Below are positions 50,677-60,100 of a stretch of 64,000 bases of DNA, piece after piece; the first letter of the stretch is position 1, and every line of letters starts with the position of its first letter. The notes under the pieces were generated by a model, which did not search any database, had not been told where the DNA came from, and saw nothing but the letters and a program-made list of their open reading frames with translations. Origin of the DNA: Triops longicaudatus (taxonomy: Eukaryota > Arthropoda > Branchiopoda > Notostraca > Triopsidae); NCBI GenBank assembly GCA_022885665.1, contig JAGQDJ010000053.1:186001-250000 (forward strand). Direction: 5' to 3'. Made by a program: the position numbers and the translations under genes.

Positions 50677-51528
50677 TTATAACACAATCTCGTCGGAACT
50701 ATAGTTACCAGGTAACAAAAAGGCCTTGTTTCTGGATACGTAAGTGTCATCTCGTTTCCAATAATCCCAAGCGGCCACCCATTGAGCGGAATAGGACGGA
50801 CAACGCAAAAACAGTCCTTGCGAAATCCCTGTCCTGTTTGGCGTCTCGGCTATGCTCATCTCGTTTTCGATTTTTTGTTGTTCCTGCACTTCTTCTGCTG
50901 CGTCATTCCGATACCGTGACGACGCTGACGGATCCCACACCCGCGACAAAGTATGTGTAGGCGACCAGGCGGAAAAGCGACTGTTTGACCTACTCTTCTC
51001 CTGTTCCTGCAGATGCTGTATTTTGTTCTTCTTCCTCGTCTTTTGCATCACTGGCATGCCAACTATCAGCTGTGGTTTCATGCACATTCTTCCTGGGCCA
51101 TATTCCACTTGGCGCAACGATTCCTTGGCACGACTCCAACGTCTCGGTAAGCCACAAATGACTCTAGTCTTACGCCATTGCTGCGATTTCAGCCCCGCCA
51201 CGTGAATTTCAGCTCCTCGGTTGATTCTATTGTTTCCTGGCATTACAACAACCCTACCAAGAATGCTTGGAGGGCGAACCAGATCTTTCACCCGGCACTG
51301 GTATGCCGTACCGCCGTACGCCGCACTATTCCCATACGCGGCTCTACTACCCGGACTAAAGACGGGGGGTGTGGGGTTTTCTTGAGCGTGAATGGCATTT
51401 TCAACTGATACTCGTCGGCTCCTATTAACTGCTCGCGCACGTGGCAAGAGTGGCACTACTGGGGACTTGACAGACTTGGACTGCTTTAAGTTGTTTCTTG
51501 GTCCAGACACGAGTAGTAGCGGAGGCAT
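50677..51528 (-). CDS. Unrecognised single-exon ORF, 283 aa, nested in the PHACTR intron
   Basis: An ATG in fair context (CAAAATGCC) at 51528 opens 283 codons to a TAA at 50677-50679. It is one of the longest frames in the window and the longest one not explained by a known family. The product is basic and Arg/Ser/Gln-rich, with short segments such as GNSAAYGGTAYQCRV, a Lys/Arg/Gln-rich part (MQKTRKKNKIQHLQEQEKS) and an aromatic C-terminus (WVAAWDYWKRDD). No signal peptide, membrane helix or known domain is visible. A minus-strand AATAAA candidate lies near 50,530. It may be a lineage-specific gene, a retrocopy, or an exon of a larger gene. Confidence 0.5.
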   Translation of the reverse strand: MPPLLLVSGPRNNLKQSKSVKSPVVPLLPRARAVNRSRRVSVENAIHAQENPTPPVFSPGSRAAYGNSAAYGGTAYQCRVKDLVRPPSILGRVVVMPGNNRINRGAEIHVAGLKSQQWRKTRVICGLPRRWSRAKESLRQVEYGPGRMCMKPQLIVGMPVMQKTRKKNKIQHLQEQEKSRSNSRFSAWSPTHTLSRVWDPSASSRYRNDAAEEVQEQQKIENEMSIAETPNRTGISQGLFLRCPSYSAQWVAAWDYWKRDDTYVSRNKAFLLPGNYSSDEIVL

Positions 51529-53753
51529 TTTGCACCTCAGGTTTCCTTAGGAGCAAAAGCGGGGATAAATTTCATTAACACTTTGACACGTCGCTCCCTA
51601 GGTACTTCAAGTGCCTGAAATTACTGGACGCAACTGACCAACCTGGATCCTAAGAATTGGCATATGAGGCCAAACTTGTCCGTGGGAATTTTTGTGAAGC
51701 ACGGGAGCGCATCCGTAAAACACCGTTAAAGCGACCGCTAGGAACTGCTCGTTTTCTGTTCTTCTACTATTTTATACACTAGTACAATCTTTACTTCGAC
51801 CCCTACTAGCCCAGTGCTATTAAGATCATTTGCGATTTCTAATTTCCGCTTACTACAGTACAAAATGATCAGCGTACACGATAAAATAATTCACACTATC
51901 GCGGATGACTGTAAACCTACGAAGCGATCCAAACAGGCTGACTCAAGACTGACAACTAAAACCGATGGAAGCAACGCGGAGTATACACACAAAACAATGA
52001 AAAACCTTGGGACTCCACCCAGGGAACCATTTTTTAGTTGCCGCAAGTGCGTTACTAAAACAGTGCTCTTTTTCCCACCAAATTTAGACAACTGTACTCT
52101 TTCATTCAATTCATGCCCCGGGCGTCATTTCCGGCACCAGAGCAAGATTCACCTCCCCCCGCACCCTCCAACTAAATCGCAGGGCTTCTCTTTTGTTACT
52201 TTATCCTTCTTTTCGCATTTTAATGAGAGCACGCAAACACCTTCCTATGCAATTCGCTAATTGGAGACCAGGCCTTATCTCGTTACAGCACACAGTTTAC
52301 AGTTGTAAAGTTTGTCCCCTAGACTATAAAAGTCTTGACAACAGTTTCTCATAGCCCAGACCCATTTAACATTTCGAAACGTTTCTCATTCTTGAAGTTT
52401 CACGTCCTCGTCTCCAGACGGATAACAAAAGTTGCCAGCAGACAAATGGCCAAAAGATGTATTCCTGAGTAGTGGACGACACCATGGTTTGCTTCGACGT
52501 CTCGTCCATTTTGGATTCACAGCCGGATTCCAGACAAAGAAACGGTGCAGCTGTGTTTAGTCTTAACTTTAAAAATTGCTACATTTTCTATCACCTTCTG
52601 CTTGTTTTAATATTCATGCACCATTTTTTTATTTTCTCGTGTTACGTAGAAGCCCTTTCATCCAGACCCTACAAAACCAGCTAGATGAATGAAAACTCGA
52701 TAATCTTACTAAACTAGAAACATCAATCACAAGTAATAAACGTGAATGTGAATAAAAATAAAAAATGTATCTAAGACCTATCCGCTTTATTACAGTAGTA
52801 CTAAACACGTATCTATTAAGTGAAGCGATAAATACTTTGTCAATACGAATTCTTTGTTCATTTTTTTTTCTAAAGCGAAAATAGGAAGTTGATTAGCGAT
52901 AGAAAAGCTTGCAGAAATTACGGCTGGTTATGGCTTCTTAATTACTGCAGTGCTGGAGAGCTTTTGTTTCACACTGCTATGAATTATATGTCAACTATGT
53001 TAGTTCTTTGATGGAATATGCTCCAGGTACATTACTTTCCCTCATAGGAGAGAGCAAATGACTTTCCACGCTCGTAACACGGTAGGACACAGTAATGAGG
53101 GAACTCGCTTATACTTAGCCTCCGGTCTAGCGGCATAGCTAAGGGGTGCAATAACAAAAGTATTTGAAACAGCGGGAATTGAATACTGACCCATGATAGT
53201 GATAAGTATGTCTGTTCCATTGGCAAACGTTAATGCTTTCCCTGAACAGAAATATGGATCAACTAGCCTGGGCTATGAATGCTATCAAATGGGCGATAAA
53301 GGACCACATAAATGATAGGACATGGCCTACCCAACTACTGGATTTAAAAGGATACTACATTTAAAGTGATCTCCCCAAGTTTCCAGTCCAGATCGATGTA
53401 CATAAAATATTGCAGTTCTCGCGAGTTCTACCTGCAGAGTAGAAGTTTTGCATACTAACGCTCAAAGTCAACTTTAAAATATGCACGGACGAGGAGTCCG
53501 TAACGACTTAATGACTTTGGCGAGGAGCTCGAAGTGCGAGAGTGTTATCTGCTTCCGTTAGTATTTTGAAATAAAATATCGCAGGAAGATAAAACTGGCG
53601 AGATTTTATTAAACCTCTGTAGAGTAGGGTTGTTCCTCTATAAACAGTCTACCTTCAAGGATAAGAATATACGGTTTATGAAAACACAATTCCTGTCATC
53701 ATCACTGATAATAGAATTGGGTTCTATGCTTTATGATACGGTTTGGGACTCAC

Positions 53754-54305
53754 CAGATTTCCTCGGATGTTTTTTGTAAGAAATCTCTTCTGTTGAAGGC
53801 ACTTCTTCCTCGTCTTCCTCGTTAATGGATTCCATGCTGTCGGCAGGTAAGTCGCAATCGCCACCTGAGAGAATAGCAAAAGCCGTTATAGCCTGGCGGT
53901 ATTTTTTTTTTCAATAATAAACACAGCAAAGGACACGCAATGAAGACAAAGACCAAACTGAAACAACTGCTACGAAATGGCATAACTTTGCATCCAAATT
54001 TTAGCTGAACTGTGCTATGAAGCTTAGGTAACGTCAGAATTCAAATGCCAAAGCATGTCCGTTTTGTTATTTTGGCTGTTACCCAAGATGCCAACTGAAA
54101 CCCTGCATTCCAAACATTGTGAATCACCCTCCAAAGTTCAGAAGCACATTTGCTTGTACGTAAACTGATTAGTTGTGTAATACTGCTTACTTTCTAAAGT
54201 TCGAATTGATCCGACAGTCGTTGTTGTCCCAACATTCACAAGTTCAGCACCCATTTTTAGATCTTGGTCACACATATCTACAGAAGGTACGGCCCTCTCG
54301 GCCAT
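53754..54305 (-). CDS. Phactr: Two 5' coding exons, probable N-terminus of the long PHACTR isoform
   Basis: Exon a, 54305-54191: an ATG with strong context (AAAATGG) reads MAERAVPSVDMCDQDLK and ends at GAAA|GTAAGC. Exon b, 53864-53754: acceptor TCTCTCAG, ending at TCTG|GTGAGT, reads LPADSMESINEEDEEEVPST and then SYKKHPRKSG. The a-b join is in frame, and b ends in phase 1, which exactly suits the PHACTR exon at 33925 (continuing GRHQNNGPNSQSLG...). A short acidic N-terminal part before the KPWKW segment fits vertebrate PHACTRs. The link across 20 kb is inferred; a separate small gene is the alternative. Confidence 0.55.
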
Positions 54306-55429
54306 TTTGAACAAGGACGCCACCAATACAAGCTTCCCAGTCCGGCGTATGGAGCACTGGCGCTGCTCAACAGGGATAGATCTATGAAGCGGGAGTGTTA
54401 AATTATTCGAATGACTGGAGAAGGAGATAAATTAAATCTTTCTTGAATTTTATCCGATTTCACGACAAATCTCCTTTCAATAAATAATAATGTCATTCTA
54501 AATAACTAATCTTTGACATTTTATTTGATGTTTCACCGGTCCTTGTTGTTTGGATGCAAATAAACTTAAAAATTTGCTTGGGACTAATGCATTCCAAGCG
54601 TACAGAAACAGTCAAACATCAAAACAAGGGATGCAAACCTCAAAGTCATATTAGAAATTAACTAAATTGACATAAGGGCTTATCCAAACAAAATAAAACG
54701 CGGTTAGTGAGAAGACTAATGAATAATGCATTATTGCTGCCCTAAAATCATGTCGACAATACAACAGCAATTAAGGCGTTATTCGTGCCCCAACACGTTT
54801 TCGCTCCAATAATGCATTAATTGGCACCGCGGACAACGATTGCCTAGATATCAATCCGTTGAAAAGGTTGCTTCATTATTATTATTCATTATTACTTAAA
54901 AATTTCAAGACGAACCACGTCGGTTGTCCGACGTATTATCGTCTGCGGCGTACTTGAAAAGGTTGCTTCAAATAGGTACCAAAGCGTTTTAAACAGTTTC
55001 AAGTGTAGCACACGTCAGTTTATAATCCTTATCCATTTGTAGCATTCCAAAGGTGTTTTGACATTTCTACTTCGGTGAACATAATAAGGAAGTAAACGGT
55101 AAAAGCAACGTGTGATTTTATCCCGTTCTTCCCCTTTTTCTTGTGATTATCGGAAAAATTATGAAGGCAAGGTGCAGCAAGAAATATCAGGCTTACTAAG
55201 TAAAGTAAATTTAATGGTGAAGACGCATGAGGATCACCTAGTCCACGAGTTTCGTTGTCGATACTAGCAAAATCGAGGCACGCCCAGTACGAAAGTCGCG
55301 AGCGCAGCTAAGGTCACTACTATTCACCGTGTTCGGGAAGTATACGTCCCTTGATGTTACCGCACGGCACTTGTGAATAAACCAAGCTGTGAAAGGGTAT
55401 TTACCTTGTTAACAAAAGCGTCATGCACA
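54306..55429. promoter_or_regulatory. Divergent promoter region between the 54.3-kb exon and CIB2
   Basis: About 1.1 kb separates the minus-strand ATG at 54305 from the CIB2 ATG at 55430 on the plus strand. The centre is AT-rich. The last 200 bp before CIB2 hold CpG-containing sequence (CTAGCAAAATCGAGGCACGC, AAGTCGCGAGCGCAGC). No definite TATA or initiator motif could be assigned. The head-to-head arrangement is compatible with shared regulation but does not prove it. Confidence 0.35.
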
Positions 55430-56804
55430 ATGGGTAATAAAGTAGCCACGTTCAGTGAGCAACAGCTAGAGGATTACCAAGTAAGCCCTTTTTTACAGTA
55501 TTCCCCGTCGCTTCCGCTTAGACGACTATTCAATTGCACCGTACTTAATTCTCGAAATTAAGTAACACCGAAACTAATTTAATTCAACATACATAACCAG
55601 CTTAAAGAATTAAACTTGCAATAGAACTTAGTCGCTTTGACTTACCAGCCAACCGTTGAGATCAAGTCATCTTATCACACCAGCTCTAAAAGATTACATA
55701 AAAAACTATCAAGCGGATTTGATTGCACGTCTCGTCAAAAGACCCCTGGACTAGCCCAGATTCCTTAAAAACGACCACTTTTTTGTTTTTGTTTTGTTAT
55801 TACAGGACGCCACTTTTTTCACCCGGAAAGATATTTTGCGGTAAGCTATCACTATTCTAAATTACCTTTACAGGATCGTAATAAAAATACCGCTCACTAA
55901 ATGCACTTTAGAGTCTATGGAAAGTTTCGCGAACTATCACCGGAAGTAATCCCCGCCACGTTCTCTGAGGAGCAAAGTCGGGGGATTCGCCTGCCATGCA
56001 GCACTATTATCTCCCTAGCAGAACTCAAGGTTGTATACTGTACACCGTTGTCTAACATAGTACGTAAAATAGTAAGATACAGTACTGTATGGTGCTATGC
56101 GGTACTAAATATAACGTAAATGACGAAGCTCATGTTAAGGAAGGAAGAACATTGATCCAAGGAAACTTGAATAATGTTCCTTCATTGGACTCTATGCATG
56201 GTAGCGAGAGGACACGGGCGGGGTTCTTTTCGTCGTTTCTTGTATGCAGTACAAGTACGGCTTTAACAAAGCTTTTGTTATCTTTCCATTTCCACCCGGG
56301 TTTCCTGCAAGGGCTTATGCATTTGTACCGACACTAACGATGAAATCCATTCCAAAACAGGAAAATCCGTTAAAAGAGCGCATATGTAAGGTTTTCTCCT
56401 CAAGTGGAGCCGGCGACTTATCTTTTGAAGAATTCCTGGATCTTCTTTCAAGCTTTAGCGAGAAAGTACCGCGCGATCTCAAGCTTCATTACGCGTTTAA
56501 AATTTACGGTACAGTGAACATGAATTCTATGCGCGACTTCCCTGTTTACACATGGTAACATTTTCTTACCTTTTTCTGCACCTTAGATTTCGATGATGAC
56601 GGATACATTGGGACAAGAGACTTGGAGGAGGTGATAGAAAGGGTTACAGAAAAGACTTTGACATCAGAAGAGATTCTGCAGATTCGGGATAAAGTGCTCG
56701 AGGAAGCCGATGTCGACTGTGACGGCAAACTCTCTTTCGTTGAATTTAATCACGTGGTGGCACGAGCTCCCGATTTCTTGTCGACATTCCACATCAGAAT
56801 GTAA
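55430..56804 (+). CDS. CIB2: Calcium and integrin-binding protein, CIB2-like (5 exons, 189 aa, complete)
   Basis: EF-hand Ca2+/Mg2+-binding adaptor; in animals CIB2 binds integrin tails and mechanotransduction channel components. Exons 55430-55480, 55806-55840, 55912-56029, 56361-56508, 56587-56804 join in frame. The protein begins MGNKVATFSEQQLEDYQDAT, with Gly2 available for myristoylation, and includes PLKERICKVFSS and DLSFEEFLDLLSSF. It has two complete EF loops, DFDDDGYIGTRD and DVDCDGKLSFVE, and ends APDFLSTFHIRM. The MGNK start and the FLSTFHIR end favour CIB2 over CIB1. Length matches the family (about 187-191). The donor after LAELK is GTTGTA, weaker than the others but required by the homology. 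Confidence 0.95.
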
Positions 56805-57127
56805 AGTGATGCAGTCACGTTTTGGGTACATAAAACCACTGGGTTTATTAGAGTGTTTCAGAACTCCGCTAAGGCATGCCATGTCAAAAGAGGAAATATC
56901 CCTTATTGCCAAAAAAAAATTTCAGTAGTTAAACTGTTAGCTACGATTGACGGTGAAGTAAAATTACAAATGTGTAGTTAGCTTACAGAAGATGGCGTTT
57001 ATTAATACAGAATAAGAAAAAGATTATATAAAATTTCCTTCATAACTTTGCAATAATACACCGGTTTGGAAAGACAGCAAGAAAATGTGGGAATCACAAA
57101 ACTGGCCTGCGACTCCTTTTCCAAGTT
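56805..57127. other. 323-bp convergent gap between CIB2 and MALT1 stop codons
   Basis: Contains both 3' UTRs. On the minus strand AATAAA hexamers occur at 57003-56998 and again within CIB2 UTR sequence at about 56850-56844. No canonical plus-strand AATAAA was found for CIB2 here, so its transcript may end at a variant signal or run into the MALT1 gene. Confidence 0.5.
56998..57003 (-). terminator. Candidate polyadenylation signal AATAAA for MALT1
   Basis: The reverse complement of TTTATT at this position is AATAAA, about 125 bp downstream of the MALT1 stop codon on the minus strand. It is the nearest canonical signal; a second lies about 155 bp further on. Confidence 0.45.
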
Positions 57128-60100
57128 CTAATCGTCACTTCCTTCGTCTAAACTTGGTAACTGGGGGTTATTGACGCACAAGAGCGCCTTGGCAATTAAG
57201 GGAACGCCCATGTCAATGTAAATCGCATCAACCAAGCGTCCTGTCGTACGGTCTTGCAAAGCTAGCGACAAGACTGCCGTAGACTAATTCATATGACAGC
57301 TTAGTTCAGTCTTCGTTGGAATTATTATTCACATCTTACTTTAAGTCGCTGTAAACCAAAAATACACACGACGTTCTTCCCATTGTTGCACATATCCCGT
57401 TCCAGTAACAAACTCTAATTATTGAAATTAAATCATGGAAAAATTCCACTTCTAAAAGGTGGGTTTAAAAAAGATATTACTTTAGGATGGCACTCAAGCT
57501 TGACAAAATGTTCCGAAGCCATGTTTTGGACGACAATCGTAACTACCAGATTGTTAATGAAAGATTTCATTAAAGGAGCAAAACTTAATTCACACGAAAC
57601 GCCGCCTCCCAAACTAAAAACACGTTGCGATAGTTTGGGCAGATCTTGAATTTCAAGCCATGCTTGATCATAGTTGGTCCAGTCATCATCTTTAAATAAT
57701 TTTATTTCAATGACAACTTGGAAGATTGTTTACGAAATTGATTCACCTCGTTGAATTTTGTCGGTTAAAGACAACACATTAGCCAAATTGTCAGCAGACA
57801 TGGGCTTCTGCAAATAAACAGCTTCGCTGCGCTCCTGGGTAAGATCTGCGTAAGATTAAAGGACACATAAGGCCAAAAATGTGGGATAAATACAATAAAA
57901 ATATAACATTTCCAGAAAAATAAACGGCGTAAAATTACTGAAAACGTATATTATAGCAATACTGCGTACCCTTCTGAACCCATGCTAGAAGATCGCGCAC
58001 AGGTACGTGTTTCTTGATATGGGGTATTAGGTACTTCATGTAAATTCCATTCGCTTCGTCGGCCAGCTCATATGAGTCTAGATGTTCCGACGTCGCATAA
58101 CCAAACGCGGTGTTCCCTCGCTGAACATAGTTATAGATTTTGGGCTTTTCCTCATAAATGTACGGATTTTGGGATCTAAACAACCGCAAACTTGAGATTC
58201 TCAACACGCTAAACATGTCTAAACTGACTTAGAAGGTCGTTTTCGGCACATGTCGAGCAAAACGAGAATCAAGGCAGGATTCTTTTGTTGCATCCTAGCA
58301 ACAATTTCCTCTTTGTCGATGCTATCAGTACGTGTAAACTTGTTCGTTGGTGGTGCATCAATAGGCAGCAAATAATCCTTACCATGGATGCCGTAACCAT
58401 GCCCCACATAGTATACCACAGCTAAACGTTACATAGATATTTTTTATATATTAGTAAAGATTTTCTGAATCATTAAGCCAAAAGATATTACCGTAGCAGC
58501 CCTCAAATATTAAACCTGAAAAGTAATAAATGGCATTTTTCATTTCAGTCAAGTTGAGGTTGGTTAAGGCCATGACTTTGAAGTCCAATTCTTGTAAGGA
58601 TTCTGACAGGCAACGTGCGTCTTCCAATGGACATTTCAAAGGTGGCAACGACTTATAATCGTAATTGGCTATTACCAAGGCAAATTTCCCAGAAGCTATC
58701 ACAAGAAGTCATATAATCGAAGAATGTGACAACGCAATTATAACGATATTTGAAAATCTATAGCCTATATCACAAGAGAATTTTGGAAAAAAGGGCTAAT
58801 ATTTCCCGTCTAAGTTTCAGCCTTATTCGTTATATTCGAAATATTTATGTAACTGCTATATGACTACTTAGGATTGTATATACCTTTAATTTGCATATTA
58901 TATACTACTCTCCCTTATTCTAATCTACCACAAAAGTAACTATATACCACTATATACTATAAAAGTAACTATATTTATAGTGAAGTACTTAAAAATGACA
59001 GCCATCCCGTGCACCATCATTTAGGGCGAACCTGCCTATATTTCTCTTCCTTCTTGTAGGTTTGTTTGTGTCCATTTTTAAGATCCTTCTTATATGTAAG
59101 TTACCAAAATGAGCGCCAGAACGAAGAGGAGCAGTCAATTCAACCCGAACAGTTTCGGATTCCACGCTTCCCAAGCTATTTGAAACCACGCAGCGAAATT
59201 CTACCACGTTTTTATGACGTTCAGGTTCCAAGACAGCTACTAACTCAGGTTTATCGCCAGCTAAGAGTTTACGGGAGTTAAACTGGTGACCAACCGCTGA
59301 GATGAAGTTTATACAAAAGCCCTTACATGAAATACGCTTTCCATCTTTGTACCACTGGTAAATTAACGGCGGCTTTCCTTTAGCTTGGCATTCTAGGAAG
59401 ATTTTTGCGCCCCACAACATACATTCTTCACCACGTACGGGCAAACTAGGTTCTCGAACGATGCAGGGAAAGCTGTTACTGTTGTAAGCGGTGCTCGTGA
59501 CCTTAAAGAAGTCAATTATGCAAGTCCTGAGTCTGATTAATTGCGCTCTTAAGCCTACCGCAACAATAGACGCGTTTGAAACAACTGTGCCAATAACATT
59601 CCACACGCAACACCGATACTCTCCTGAATGCGCAAGTTCTACCTCGTCAACCTACGACACAGTAATAAATTAAATTGCATTTATTTTAGCTCTTGAACTG
59701 AAGGTGTGTAGAAGAAACCCGAGGCAAAGCGGACTAATACACAGAATTGATTTACAAAAACTGCAGGAAGACTAACTGAAGACTTCCTATGAAGAACAAA
59801 TAGCTACCATAGTTGGATCTTAGAGATCTTTAAAGTTTCGATCACGTGAGAAAGAATTATGTGTACCATATTTAATATTAATAAATACTGATTTTAAATA
59901 TTAATAATTTTAAATACTAATATTTATAAATATTGATTTTACAGGTTTAAGAAAATGGTAGGTGCAACTGCACTATAATAGATGGAAACAAATGGTACGA
60001 AAATGATTATAGTTATAAATTTTATGTTTACTTTGTATGTCGCAGACACGGCATCTGGAACAACGAAACTGTCTTTATACCACTGATAATGTAACGTAGG

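Larger units (their letters stand above)
33926..53753 (-). other. About 20-kb stretch, probably one long PHACTR intron
   Basis: Between the first certain PHACTR exon (33925) and the probable upstream exon (53754). Most of it is AT-rich with short chance open frames and no conserved domain. It contains a candidate alternative first exon (41952-42192), a 283-codon orphan frame (50677-51528), and a fragment resembling a hAT-type element (35183 onward). A C/T-rich tract followed by GCAGCAGCA lies at about 42,955-43,090. No rRNA or tRNA signature was seen. Confidence 0.5.

Noticed and set aside
50852..51205. 117-codon plus-strand frame with a donor-like CTCG|GTAAGC
   Set aside because: Antisense to the longer minus-strand orphan frame and very rich in Cys/Phe/Ser, as expected for a shadow.
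51814..52260. 148-codon plus-strand frame
   Set aside because: No motif, signal peptide or splice support, and the composition drifts along its length. Considered chance.
53487..53505. CGGAC-GAGGA-GTCCG hairpin suspected as a hammerhead ribozyme
   Set aside because: The CUGAUGA and GAAA core sequences of hammerheads are missing; it is only a short stem-loop.
57341..57349. A 9-bp micro-exon (Arg-Leu-Lys) in MALT1
   Set aside because: A better acceptor at 57415 gives a 75-bp in-frame exon whose GLQRLK end matches the LQKLK segment of vertebrate MALT1.
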